Shown piece after piece: positions 44,393-52,930 of a DNA stretch of 64,000 nt. Origin of the DNA: an uncultured Alistipes sp. (GTDB lineage: Bacteria; Bacteroidota; Bacteroidia; Bacteroidales; Rikenellaceae). Made by a program: the position numbers and the translations under genes. The notes beneath the pieces are model-generated. The model was not told the origin of the DNA, searched no databases, and worked only from the letters and a program-made list of their open reading frames with translations. The stretch is taken from the NCBI GenBank assembly GCA_944320685.1, contig CALUIK010000002.1:295210-359209 (forward strand), in the 5' to 3' direction. Each line of letters begins with the position of its first letter. The first letter of the stretch is position 1.

Positions 44393-45052
44393 CTATTGCT
44401 TCAACTTCAACAGATCTGCCAGGCGTTTCCGCGACAGGCTCTCCATTTTGCTGCGGGACACCGATTCCGTCGCCTGCTCGCGCAGCCACTCCTGTTTGCG
44501 CTTTTCGAGACGACGTAGTGATGCTTCGGTAGCCGGATAGGCAGGAAAGGTGACCAGTGAGACATCCACTACGTGCGAGAAACGCAGAATCGTTCGCTCG
44601 TCCAGGTCCAGACCGTTTCGAGCATCGGCATACTGCCACACGTCCTCATTCACGCCGAAGCGGAACGAGCATTTCGATACGTCGCCACGCCGCACCAACT
44701 CCAGCATATCGTTGCCCACGGTCGTATGCGGCGCTTCGAATGCGAAGCGCAGTCCGACGTCGTCAACCTCCAGACGAAGCGTCCCACTCGTCGTGCGGGC
44801 CAGAATCGCATCGTCGCGGTGGTTGAAACACATGATCACGTCCTGCATGTCGCACCCATCGAAAGCACCCCGCGCAATTCTCTCGCGGAACCAGCCCATA
44901 ATCGGTTCGCTCCAGCACTCGAATTTCGCGGCATAGCCGACGATCGTCCGACCTGCCGTGCCCGTGTCCCGGCTCTCGATGTGCAGATCGCCCACGAGGC
45001 TCCGGATTTCAAGCCCTTCAGTCGGCGTTGTTCTCTTCTCCATATATCGCAT
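44393..45052 (-). CDS. HK97-type prohead protease
   Basis: This 219-residue serine protease matures the capsid. FNHRDDAILAR contains the catalytic histidine and CSFRFG the serine-containing loop, followed by VVDVSLVTFPAYPATEA, all typical. Its start overlaps the portal gene by 35 bases (an alternative ATG at 45043 shortens this to 26). The C-terminus is basic and helical. It lies between portal and capsid genes as expected. Confidence 0.92.
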   Translation of the reverse strand: MRYMEKRTTPTEGLEIRSLVGDLHIESRDTGTAGRTIVGYAAKFECWSEPIMGWFRERIARGAFDGCDMQDVIMCFNHRDDAILARTTSGTLRLEVDDVGLRFAFEAPHTTVGNDMLELVRRGDVSKCSFRFGVNEDVWQYADARNGLDLDERTILRFSHVVDVSLVTFPAYPATEASLRRLEKRKQEWLREQATESVSRSKMESLSRKRLADLLKLKQ

Positions 45053-46235
45053 GTTTGATTGTCTGCATGTTCATCTGCACGAAATAGGTATCGCCTCCTT
45101 CATAGGCGTTCATGTCCTCCAGAGCGCGGATCTCGTTGGCCGATATCGCTCCGACGATGTTCATGTTCTTGTAGTATTCCGAACGGGTCTTGGCGTCGCC
45201 GCGTAGCAGGCCGTTCAAGCCAAAGAGGAAGTAATATTCGCCGAACTCCTCCTCGCGCAGCAGTTTGCGGTTGAACTCTTCCTCGATACGAACCAGGTAC
45301 GGCATCAGGCAGTATTGCACGAACTCCATGCCCTGATGCTCGATGTTGTTATTCGTGGCCCGTTCGAGGTCGGCAATCATGTGGGGCGGAATACCGTAGA
45401 TGGTGGCTATCTCCGTCTTCTGGAACTTGCGCGTGGCAATGAATTGCGCATCCTCGGGCGGAATCGAGATGCGTTCGTAGGTCATACCACCCTCCAGCAG
45501 CAGCGGCACGTGGGCGTTGTGCAACCCGACCGATTGGGCCAACAAGTCTTTTTTCAGACGCTGGTAGGCTTCGGGCTTGAGCGTCGAGGGATACTTGAAG
45601 ACACCAGACATGTTGCCGCCCTGATCGAAGAAGCGTTTGCCGTAGAGTTGTGCCGAGACGGAGAGTTGGAGGTTGTCGCGATGAACGGCTATCGGGCTTT
45701 TACCCTTGTAGCCGTTGGTCGAAAGCCCACGCAGGTGAATCATGTCGTCGTTCGGAAGCAGTTCTCCCGTGTCGAGCCGGTAGAAGAGTTCGTCGTTGTC
45801 GGTGAGCAACGGTTCGACACGTGCCGGATGCAGGAACAGCAGCCGCTCCGGACGATAATGACGATTGCGGAAGATGCGGACGTAGCCGTTGCCCCACAGC
45901 GCACACGAAATCATCAGATGGTGCATCAGATCAAAACGTGTGGCGTGGCTGTTGGGAATCTGCACCAGTCGGTGGCATGGATGTCCGTACTGTCGTTCGC
46001 GGCCGCGTTCCGTACGCCGATAAAGGTGGAGCGGTAAAGTCCCTACCGTCTCGGAGAGAATACGCACGCAAGCCCATACGGCCGTAAGATTCAGTGCACC
46101 CTCCTCGGTGATATACACTTCACGGGTGGCATCGGCAACCGTATCTGCCGAGATGATCTTGTTCACGGCGGCCTCGAACTCGGCCGATGAGATATCGCGC
46201 CGCTCTTTGCGCCGCCAGAAAGAAAACCGCTTCAT
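45018..46235 (-). CDS. Phage portal protein, HK97 family
   Basis: This 405-residue portal forms the dodecameric DNA gate. Visible landmarks are LNLTAVWACVRILSETVGTLPLHLYRR near residue 50 (part quoted), the MISCALWGNGYVRI segment, and FQKTEIATIYGIPPHMI, which is typical of HK97 portals. The gene is separated from the terminase by the AT-rich XRE/ImmA cargo (46299-48059), an interruption of the usual TerL-portal neighbourhood. It starts with MKRFSFWRRKERRD. Confidence 0.93.
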   Translation of the reverse strand: MKRFSFWRRKERRDISSAEFEAAVNKIISADTVADATREVYITEEGALNLTAVWACVRILSETVGTLPLHLYRRTERGRERQYGHPCHRLVQIPNSHATRFDLMHHLMISCALWGNGYVRIFRNRHYRPERLLFLHPARVEPLLTDNDELFYRLDTGELLPNDDMIHLRGLSTNGYKGKSPIAVHRDNLQLSVSAQLYGKRFFDQGGNMSGVFKYPSTLKPEAYQRLKKDLLAQSVGLHNAHVPLLLEGGMTYERISIPPEDAQFIATRKFQKTEIATIYGIPPHMIADLERATNNNIEHQGMEFVQYCLMPYLVRIEEEFNRKLLREEEFGEYYFLFGLNGLLRGDAKTRSEYYKNMNIVGAISANEIRALEDMNAYEGGDTYFVQMNMQTIKHAIYGEENNAD

Positions 46236-46298
46236 CGAATCTGCTTTGCAGCAAACTTAATGAAGCGATTAATCTTATTACTTAGATATTGTCCCCTT

Positions 46299-47399
46299 TT
46301 ACAATTGTATTCTTGTTTTGGGCCTAAGCATGATTACATTAGGTTTTTCATTAATCATTAAAGGCAAACTGTCGATATTAACGCTAATAGCCTGTGTGAG
46401 TTCATCACGAGAATAGCCTAATTCATTATAAAAAACATCTATTATTTTTTTTAATAACTTAGGATCTGGAAAATCAATGTTCACTCGTTCTATTTTTCTT
46501 TCTCCGTTTATGCTCATTTGTACCATTAGAGATTGATATTTTTGCGGAGAAATAATCTGATCTTGATATGCTTTTCGGATAATGGCCTGTTTAGAAGTTT
46601 TCCAATAAGACTTTAATATGTCTAATTGGCTATACGTTAAATATTGAGATACATCCTTTCGGAAATCTTTGTATGGCATTAAAAATTCACCGGCAAAAAC
46701 ATTCGCTTCATCCTCTATTTTCCTCTCTTCTGAGATGGCAATGAATGGAATATGCATGACTATATGTCCAAGTTCATGTGCGATCGTAAATCGTTTCCTG
46801 TCATTAGACATATTCCCATTTATGAAAATAATTTTTGCTCCGTTCTGTGTTTGCGCTGACATGCCAGAAAATTTCTCCATGTCAGTATTAATTTCAATTA
46901 TGATTATACCATTTTTCTCGAGAGTATCCGCAATATCTGGCATCGGCCCATCTGGAACTCCTAATGCAAAACGGACATGTCTAGCAATATTTTCAACCCT
47001 CTGAGATATTTGTGATTTCGCACATCCGTTTTCAACATCTATTTCAGGGATAGTATACTCAGGAATGTCAATGGACTCTAAAAGATTATCAACAACAAAC
47101 ATTGTCGTTTTAACGATAGCCTCTAATTGAACCATCTTTTTTACTGGTGCCGTAATGAGTTTGCGGTAATATACATTACTGAATGGAGGAAATGTATATT
47201 CTTCGTAAAAAAAAGAAACGGGAAAATTGAGGACAGAGGCTATTTTTTCAATGATATCCTCTGTCACTCCAAGAATCCCTTTTTCCATCTTTGAAAGGTT
47301 TCCTTGTGATAGTTTAGGAATTAACGCAGATAATTGCATCTGTGTCATTCCTCGCACTTCCCGTGCGATAGTGATCATTTTATTATTAACAACATTCAT
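46299..47399 (-). CDS. XRE-family HTH fused to ImmA/IrrE-type metallopeptidase
   Basis: This 366-residue protein has an N-terminal XRE helix-turn-helix (about 6-65; MTQMQLSALIPKLSQGNLSK) and an ImmA/IrrE peptidase with HELGH at 208-212 plus a downstream glutamate in EDEANVFAGEFLMP. A third alpha/beta region follows. In ICEBs1-type elements ImmA cleaves the repressor; single-chain XRE-ImmA proteins act as phage or toxin-antitoxin regulators. It is AT-rich and sits with an unknown 210-residue partner, inserted between portal and terminase. The palindromic ACCCACG operator at the module promoter makes self-regulation and control of lysogeny likely (inference). Confidence 0.9.
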   Translation of the reverse strand: MNVVNNKMITIAREVRGMTQMQLSALIPKLSQGNLSKMEKGILGVTEDIIEKIASVLNFPVSFFYEEYTFPPFSNVYYRKLITAPVKKMVQLEAIVKTTMFVVDNLLESIDIPEYTIPEIDVENGCAKSQISQRVENIARHVRFALGVPDGPMPDIADTLEKNGIIIIEINTDMEKFSGMSAQTQNGAKIIFINGNMSNDRKRFTIAHELGHIVMHIPFIAISEERKIEDEANVFAGEFLMPYKDFRKDVSQYLTYSQLDILKSYWKTSKQAIIRKAYQDQIISPQKYQSLMVQMSINGERKIERVNIDFPDPKLLKKIIDVFYNELGYSRDELTQAISVNIDSLPLMINEKPNVIMLRPKTRIQL

Positions 47400-47426
47400 A
47401 TACCGATCAAATCTCGGTTATACCGG

Positions 47427-48059
47427 TTATACCGCTTTTTCTGTATTCTTCTTTTGGATATGAGCCTTGGGTTTAGCAAATACTTCCTTTGCTGCGTTAC
47501 AAACTTGCGGCAGTGAAATATTTTGAGAGGATTCGTTGTTTTGGTTACTGAGAATATCGCTAAACGAGCAACTCCATATACAATGCCCCCTATTATATAA
47601 CATCAAAGTTACACTGACGTGGCCATATTGATAATCATGTCCGATATGTAAAATAGGACAATCCTTGAATGGTAAATTTTGCTGACATACCTCATTTCTC
47701 GCCTGTTGGGTACGTCTGGGAGGTAATTTACCTTTATTTGTTTTTACTATATGAAATTGGGCAAACCCTGGCACATGCAACAAGAATTTCCCATTAGCGA
47801 CCTCACTAAAATATTCTGGATATATATTAGCGCACTTTTGAGAAATTTTTTCGTTTACTCTCACAGGTCTGCTATTCCGTCTTCTGGCATGTGGCGGAAG
47901 TCTCTCCAATTCATCATTCGTTTCCGCATATGACTCTCTGATCATTTGGGGAAGTTGGTGGAGGACTTTGCCAGCAAATAAAGTCATTGTTTCATAACTT
48001 TTTTGCTCTTCGGAACTTGTAGAATCCGAAAATAGACTTACATTTGTAATGTTTTTCAT
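47427..48059 (-). CDS. Unrecognised protein paired with the XRE-ImmA gene
   Basis: This 210-residue AT-rich gene precedes the XRE-ImmA gene by 27 bases on the same strand. The protein is charged at the N-terminus (ERLPPHARRRNSRPVRV), and has a central beta-rich region (FHIVKTNKGKLPPRR; DCPILHIGHDYQYGHVSV) with several histidines and cysteines, then a lysine-rich tail. No known family was recognised. As the first gene of a two-gene module with a repressor-protease it could be a toxin, an antirepressor, or a substrate of ImmA. Its promoter and 5' hairpin lie immediately upstream. Confidence 0.7.
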   Translation of the reverse strand: MKNITNVSLFSDSTSSEEQKSYETMTLFAGKVLHQLPQMIRESYAETNDELERLPPHARRRNSRPVRVNEKISQKCANIYPEYFSEVANGKFLLHVPGFAQFHIVKTNKGKLPPRRTQQARNEVCQQNLPFKDCPILHIGHDYQYGHVSVTLMLYNRGHCIWSCSFSDILSNQNNESSQNISLPQVCNAAKEVFAKPKAHIQKKNTEKAV

Positions 48060-48087
48060 GTAAAAACAGTTTTATATTTTTTTTCTG

Positions 48088-48126
48088 ACCCACGACTCGC
48101 ACTCGTGGGTTTCTTTTGCAAAGGTA
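48088..48126 (-). promoter_or_regulatory. Promoter and palindromic operator of the XRE-ImmA module
   Basis: On the reverse strand an exact -7 box TACCTTTG (48126-48119) is followed by a perfect palindrome ACCCACGA-N7-TCGTGGGT (48110-48088), covering about +1 to +24 of the transcript. It can act as operator DNA and also fold as an RNA hairpin. The half-site ACCCACG recurs at 55457-55480 before the excisionase operon. The adjoining 48127-48221 is AT-rich and geneless. Confidence 0.65.
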
Positions 48127-48221
48127 ATAAAATCCTCCAAGATTGCATATTTTTTTACATATTTTTCGAAAAAAAATAAATGCAACGCATAACTACCTGT
48201 ATGGCAGTATATTACTAATAA

Positions 48222-48509
48222 TTATCTGCGGTTCAGCACCCGCCGAAATGAACTGAACTCCGAATAGCGGCGACGGCCGGTGAGGGTGATGTGAAAATCT
48301 TCGAGGCGTTCGTAAGCCTCCAACTGCGTCGGATAGAGATCGCGCATGCGGAGGTAGAGTTCCGCGAAGCCCTCGAACGAGAGGAAGTGCCGCATTTCGG
48401 GTGTGAGTGGCGTCAGGGCCGATAGTTGCTTCTCGATGCGTTCGCGTTCGGCCGTAATGACCGGCGAATGGTAACGCCGGTACTGTTTTCGATTCATCTT
48501 TCTGTTCAT
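48222..48509 (-). CDS. Small basic phage protein downstream of TerL
   Basis: This 95-residue basic protein (MNRKMNRKQYRRYHSPVITA, then FEGFAELYLRMRDLY) lies 12 bases after the large terminase. A second ATG is five codons in. It has two predicted helices and a basic tail, and its position is where some phages encode a head-vertex or packaging accessory factor. No family was recognised. Downstream lies the AT-rich promoter of the XRE cargo. Confidence 0.65.
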   Translation of the reverse strand: MNRKMNRKQYRRYHSPVITAERERIEKQLSALTPLTPEMRHFLSFEGFAELYLRMRDLYPTQLEAYERLEDFHITLTGRRRYSEFSSFRRVLNRR

Positions 48510-48521
48510 CGTCGTATCGTT

Positions 48522-50189
48522 TCAGAGAGTCAATAATCCGCGGTTTTCGTATGGGTTTCGTTCATTGCCCGCCTGCGCCGTCATCCACTCGCCGAGAGCC
48601 ATGATTGAGGCGACGATGCCGTCGATCTTCTGCGTCGAGCGCTCCTTGTCGGGCTTGATGTTTCCGGCTGGGTCGCTCTTGACGACCGTCGAGGCGAGCA
48701 TCCACCGCAGTACGGGGTTGCCGAAGTGTTCGATGCGGCCCGTGAGTACCAGTTTCTCAAATTCGCGCGTCGGTGCCGACATCGAGCCGTAACCCTGACC
48801 GAATGGATTGCAGGTCATGCCCTCGTTCTGGAGGTCTATAATCGTCTGCGAGGCGTTCCAACGATCGTATGCCGACGAGCGCAGGTCATAGTCGGCCGTC
48901 CGGCGGAGGATGTCGGCCTTGACAAAGTCGTAGTCGATGACGTTACCCGGCGTAACGGTGACGTATCCATCGGCAACCCAGCGGTCGTAGTTAATATTCT
49001 CGCGGCGAATCTTTTCGAGCATTTTCTCCTCGGGTATCCAGAAGTATGGCACGAGTTGAAAGCGGTCGTTTTCGTTAAACAGAAGCACATAGGCTGTGAT
49101 GTCGGAGACGTTCGAGAGATCGAGACCGCCCCAGCAGGCGCAGCCGCGAAGTTCGTCGGGCGAGGTCGTACCGACACATTTCTGCCATGCGTCGTCGAGA
49201 ATCCACGTCCGTTCGGCATCGACCCACAGATTGAGGTTCTTCGTCATCACGTTGCGCACGGCCTCGGGACGGTTGCGGGCGTCGCGCACCTGGTCGGCAA
49301 GGTAGTCGGCCGAGAGCGAGACTCCGAGGTTGGGGTTCGACTTGATCCACATGCGCGGGTCGTCCCACTCCTCGTTCGAGTCGAGCGTATATATGATGCC
49401 GAACAGCGTATCGTCCTCATTCACCTCACGCAGTACCTTAATCACGTTCTCGCGGTAGGCATAGCAGGCGCCCGACTTGTTGAATCCGGCTGTGGTGATG
49501 ATGAACATCAGCGGCTGGCGGCGTGCGCCGAAGGCCGACTTGATGACGTCGAACATCCCGCTGTCGCGGTGGGCGTGGAACTCGTCGATGATGCCGCACG
49601 AGGGATTCAGACCGTCGTGCGTGCCGTAGTCCGACGACAAGGGCTTCATCGTGCCGCCGCGTGCCTCGTAAACAATAGAGTTGCGGAACGGCGTGAGGTA
49701 GTGCTTGAGGTCGGTGGCACGGACGATCTCGACGGCATCGGCAAAGCAGATCTTCGCCTGGTCCTTGACCGTGGCGGCCGAATAGACCTCGGGGCGCGAC
49801 TCGCCGTCGGCGAAGAGCATGTAGAGCCCCACGCCGGCCGAGAGAGCCGTCTTGCCGTTCTTGCGGGCAATCTCTATGTAGGCATAGCGGAAACGACGTG
49901 TGCCGTCGGCATTCTTCCAGCCGAAAATGTTCCAGAGCACGAAGTGCTGCCACGGTTCGAGCCGGAAGCGGCGACCGGCCCACTCACCTTTGGTGTGCTT
50001 GAGGCGCTCGATGAAACCGATTGCACGCAGCGCCGCCCGGCGGTCGAAGTGCCAACCGCGTTCGAGTGCGCGGTCCTGATCGGCATAGTAACGGCGCACG
50101 GCAAGACGGACGTATTCGCAAACCAGTATGCGGCCGTCGCGTACTTGTTCGGCATAGATCTCGGCGGGATATTTTTTCGTTGTTGTCAT
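48522..50189 (-). CDS. terL: Terminase large subunit (Terminase_1 family)
   Basis: This 555-residue packaging motor-nuclease has an ATPase domain with IEIARKNGKTALSAG (Walker A-like) and CGIIDEFHAHRDSG (Walker B with glutamate), and a C-terminal RNase H-like nuclease region with WGGLDLSNVSDITAY. The start MTTTKKYPAEIYA was chosen over a frame to 50255, which would overlap the small terminase. It begins one base after the TerS stop and packages phage DNA through the portal. Confidence 0.95.
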   Translation of the reverse strand: MTTTKKYPAEIYAEQVRDGRILVCEYVRLAVRRYYADQDRALERGWHFDRRAALRAIGFIERLKHTKGEWAGRRFRLEPWQHFVLWNIFGWKNADGTRRFRYAYIEIARKNGKTALSAGVGLYMLFADGESRPEVYSAATVKDQAKICFADAVEIVRATDLKHYLTPFRNSIVYEARGGTMKPLSSDYGTHDGLNPSCGIIDEFHAHRDSGMFDVIKSAFGARRQPLMFIITTAGFNKSGACYAYRENVIKVLREVNEDDTLFGIIYTLDSNEEWDDPRMWIKSNPNLGVSLSADYLADQVRDARNRPEAVRNVMTKNLNLWVDAERTWILDDAWQKCVGTTSPDELRGCACWGGLDLSNVSDITAYVLLFNENDRFQLVPYFWIPEEKMLEKIRRENINYDRWVADGYVTVTPGNVIDYDFVKADILRRTADYDLRSSAYDRWNASQTIIDLQNEGMTCNPFGQGYGSMSAPTREFEKLVLTGRIEHFGNPVLRWMLASTVVKSDPAGNIKPDKERSTQKIDGIVASIMALGEWMTAQAGNERNPYENRGLLTL

Positions 50190-50190
50190 A

Positions 50191-50667
50191 CTATTCCATC
50201 TCTTCAAACTCCGCGAAGTCATCTTTCGGAGCATCATCGGCAAGCAGGGCCGCAACGCGGTGGCGGCTCGCGGGCGTCAGTCCGAACTCCGCCGCCAGCG
50301 AACGGGCGTTGGCGAGCGCGCCCTCGGCAATACGCCGCTTGGGGTTGAAGACCGTTGCCGGGCCATTGCGCGTCATAACCTCCACGGTCGCGCCTTCGCG
50401 CTCGACATCACGCATCATGTCATGGTAGAGTCCCATCTCGCGGGCGTAGGCCACGACCAGATCCACACCCACGACCTCAAGAAGCCGTTTGTGTATAAGT
50501 TCCGCCGCCACGATTCCGAAGACCTTGCGGGCCGTACCTTTCAAGCCGGAGCGCGGCACGGCAACGACATTCGTGGCCGGTGGCTTTGCTCCGTCCGTCA
50601 TGCGGCACGGCTGGTCGGTACCGCGCAGCGTCTTCAGCGTGTCGGGTATCTTTCTGCGTCCTTTCAT
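50191..50667 (-). CDS. terS: Terminase small subunit (P27 family)
   Basis: This 158-residue protein (MKGRRKIPDTLKTLRGTDQP, later FNPKRRIAEGALANARSLAA) matches the P27-type small terminase that recognises DNA for packaging. The ATG at 50667 was chosen over a TTG at 50712, which lies inside the inverted repeat between this gene and the divergent Fic gene. It leads the long leftward head-tail operon. Confidence 0.88.
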   Translation of the reverse strand: MKGRRKIPDTLKTLRGTDQPCRMTDGAKPPATNVVAVPRSGLKGTARKVFGIVAAELIHKRLLEVVGVDLVVAYAREMGLYHDMMRDVEREGATVEVMTRNGPATVFNPKRRIAEGALANARSLAAEFGLTPASRHRVAALLADDAPKDDFAEFEEME

Positions 50668-50695
50668 CTCATCGGCATGTTTTTTATTGCCATAA

Positions 50696-50759
50696 CTTGC
50701 CGGTATCGGCAAGAATCGTTATATTTGGGTCGAAAATCGGCCTTCTAACTTGCCGATAC
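50696..50759 (+). promoter_or_regulatory. Fic promoter with repeated CTTGCCG half-sites
   Basis: A perfect -7 box TATATTTG (50720-50727) lies 20 bases after TTG at 50697-50699. The palindrome CTTGCCG-N4-CGGCAAG (50696-50713) covers the -33 region and spacer, and a third half-site in CTTGCCGATAC (50749-50759) lies downstream. The layout suggests autorepression by the HTH of the Fic protein and may also touch the divergent terminase operon. Confidence 0.6.
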
Positions 50760-50770
50760 GACGTTCGATT

Positions 50771-51658
50771 ATGGAGTACATTTCAGTCGCGGCATTCGCC
50801 GCAAAGCACGGCATCGCGGAGCGCACGGCCCGCAACTACTGCGCCTCGGGAAAGATCGAGGGAGCCTTCTTGACGGGCAAGACCTGGAATATCCCGGCGG
50901 ATGCCGCATTGCCCAGTCGCAAGCCGCGAGCTGGGCATGTCATGCCGCTGTTGGAGGTGTTGCGCGAGCAGAAGGCGATGCGTCTCAAGGGCGGCATCTA
51001 CCACCGTACGCAGATCGACCTCACCTACAACTCGAACCACATCGAGGGCAGCCGGCTGACCCACGACCAGACGCGCCATATCTTCGAGACCGACACGGTG
51101 GGCGTCGAGGGCGAGACGCTGCGGGTGGATGACATTCTCGAAACCACGAACCACTTCCGCTGCATCGACACGATTATCGACCGGGCCGGGGAGCCGCTCA
51201 CCGAGGCCTTCATCAAGGAACTGCACGCGCAACTCAAGTCCGGTACATCGGACAGCCGCAAGGAGTGGTTTGCCGTGGGCGACTACAAGCGTCTGCCCAA
51301 CGAGGTCGGCGGCATGGAGACCACGCCTCCCGAAAAGGTACACCGCGAGATGAAGCGACTCCTGGCAGAGTACAACGCCCGGCGAAGCAAGACGCTCGAC
51401 GACATTCTCGACCTGCACCAGCGTTTCGAGTGCATCCACCCGTTTCAGGATGGCAACGGCCGCGTCGGAAGGCTCCTGATGTTCAAGGAGTGTCTGGCAG
51501 CCGGCATCGTTCCCTTCATCATCACCGATGACCTCAAGATGTTTTACTATCGCGGTCTGCAACAGTGGCCCGCCGTGCGCGAATATCTGCGCGACACCTG
51601 CCTTACGGCACAGGACAACTACAAGACACTGTTCGATTACTTCCGAATTCCGTACTGA
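50771..51658 (+). CDS. Fic-domain protein with N-terminal HTH
   Basis: This 295-residue protein starts with a MerR/excisionase-like HTH (MEYISVAAFAAKHGIAERTA). It contains the Fic catalytic motif HPFQDGNGRVGR (223-234) and the class II inhibitory helix SNHIEG (88-93), which normally blocks ATP binding until released. Fic enzymes transfer AMP or other groups from nucleotides to hydroxyl side chains. The ATG at 50771 begins the HTH homology. It is alone on the + strand at the head-operon start, with its own promoter and terminator, so it can be made in the lysogen. The target is unknown. Confidence 0.92.
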   Translation: MEYISVAAFAAKHGIAERTARNYCASGKIEGAFLTGKTWNIPADAALPSRKPRAGHVMPLLEVLREQKAMRLKGGIYHRTQIDLTYNSNHIEGSRLTHDQTRHIFETDTVGVEGETLRVDDILETTNHFRCIDTIIDRAGEPLTEAFIKELHAQLKSGTSDSRKEWFAVGDYKRLPNEVGGMETTPPEKVHREMKRLLAEYNARRSKTLDDILDLHQRFECIHPFQDGNGRVGRLLMFKECLAAGIVPFIITDDLKMFYYRGLQQWPAVREYLRDTCLTAQDNYKTLFDYFRIPY

Positions 51659-51666
51659 CCTTTTGC

Positions 51667-51690
51667 AACCGGTTCGGGATACCGGTTTTG
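51667..51690 (+). terminator. Terminator after the Fic gene
   Basis: A 7-bp stem AACCGGT / ACCGGTT with a 7-nt loop is followed by TT and lies nine bases after the stop. The rest of the gap (51691-51906) shows no gene. Confidence 0.7.
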
Positions 51691-51906
51691 CCAATTCTGC
51701 ACGCGTGTGTGTGCGATTGGGGCAGCGATTACGTTTTGAAGGGTACGAAGGAATTCCAACCCCTCCCATCGACGGCGCAAGGCCCGGCCCGGGGGCGCTC
51801 CGGTTGGTCCGGTCGCTGCAAAAGGCAGGATGACGCTGCGCCGGGAACAGAATCTGGAAACGCATGTCCCTCAAAATATTGACATGATTCATTAATTCAC
51901 TGTACT

Positions 51907-52842
51907 TTAATCATCCGTCCGCTTAAGGTCCGACAAAATCAGATTCCCGACAGCCCGCGACGGCGAGTGATGCAGGAGTTTACGCTGCTGCGCCATCTCG
52001 ACATAGATGCGCGTGGTTCGGGTGTCGGAGTGGCCCATCATATCCTTGACCGTCTCGATGTCCACGCCCTGCTCGACCATCAGCGCTCCGAACGTATGTC
52101 GCAGCGAGTGTGCCGAGAGTTTCGGATGCACGAGGCCTATGCGGGCCAGTCGCTGTTTCACGATGCAGCCGATAGTCTGCCTGACCAGCCGATTGTCGCA
52201 TCCGGGTTTGTGCGAGATGAAGAGCGGCGCGGAGGCATTCCACGGCCGGTTCGCAACGTACTCGGCAAGACGCTCCACGGTGTCGGGATGCAGTACGACG
52301 ATCTCGTTCTTCTCCGTGCGGCCTTTCCGTTGGACGGCTAACACCGGTTCGCCCTCCCGCTCCGCGAAGTCCCCGAGGTCGATGCGTTCCACCTCGCAGG
52401 TCCGCAGTCCGTTGAACAACATCAGCGAGAGCATCAGCCGGTCGCGCCGCCCGATGACGGTCGTCGTGTCGATCGACTCCAACAGCCGCCGGGCCTGCTC
52501 GGCCGTAAGCGGCAGTTTGCTGTACCCCGACCGGCGACGGCTGCTCCGGATTCCTGCGGCGATATTGTCGCAGTAACCGCGACGCTCGCAGAAGCCGTAG
52601 AAGAGTTTCACAACGGTAACGAGACTGTTCACCGTCAGGAGGCTACGCCCTTCGCGTTGCAGGTGCTGCTTGTACTCCACGACGTGCCGCCGTTCGGGCG
52701 ACCGCGTATCGACCCCAACGGCCGACAGCCAGCGGAACCACAAGGACAGTTTGCGTTCGTAGTCCCGGGCCGTGGAGGGCAGAATGTCGCACTCCGAGAG
52801 CCATTGGGCAATTATTTCGTTCAAGTTCAGTGTCGTTCGCAT
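51907..52842 (-). CDS. XerC/D-like tyrosine recombinase
   Basis: This 311-residue protein has an N-terminal SAM-like core-binding domain (1-105) and a catalytic domain with the full set: R147 (NGLR), K173 (QRKGRTEK), H245 and R248 (HSLRH), H271 (MGHSD) and the nucleophile Y280 (RIYVEM). Unlike the integrase at 17 kb it keeps the first arginine and has no arm-binding domain. It could resolve phage DNA dimers, invert a local segment, or be a second integrase. It is the first gene upstream of no obvious partner; a 10-bp inverted repeat lies just upstream of its start. Confidence 0.92.
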   Translation of the reverse strand: MRTTLNLNEIIAQWLSECDILPSTARDYERKLSLWFRWLSAVGVDTRSPERRHVVEYKQHLQREGRSLLTVNSLVTVVKLFYGFCERRGYCDNIAAGIRSSRRRSGYSKLPLTAEQARRLLESIDTTTVIGRRDRLMLSLMLFNGLRTCEVERIDLGDFAEREGEPVLAVQRKGRTEKNEIVVLHPDTVERLAEYVANRPWNASAPLFISHKPGCDNRLVRQTIGCIVKQRLARIGLVHPKLSAHSLRHTFGALMVEQGVDIETVKDMMGHSDTRTTRIYVEMAQQRKLLHHSPSRAVGNLILSDLKRTDD

Positions 52843-52861
52843 CGTTTCTCATGTTTCAAAC

Positions 52862-52921
52862 AATGGGCGTGAGGCGCCATAAAGCCTTTTGACTGATTGC
52901 AACCACCGCCGCACGCCCATT
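52862..52921. repeat. 10-bp perfect inverted repeat flanking a 40-bp spacer
   Basis: AATGGGCGTG (52862-52871) and CACGCCCATT (52912-52921) lie in the gap between the HNH gene and the recombinase start. The pair could be a recombinase site, an operator or an RNA stem; no T-run follows. Confidence 0.5.
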
Positions 52922-52930
52922 CCCACCGTT

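Noticed and set aside
48726..50348. 540-codon frame antisense to the large terminase
   Set aside because: The reverse strand is a clear TerL with ATPase and nuclease motifs; the antisense frame has no recognisable domain.
50703..50759. Invertible promoter flanked by CTTGCCGATAC inverted copies
   Set aside because: The 35-bp spacer is too short for ordinary site-specific inversion; an operator cluster explains the repeats better.
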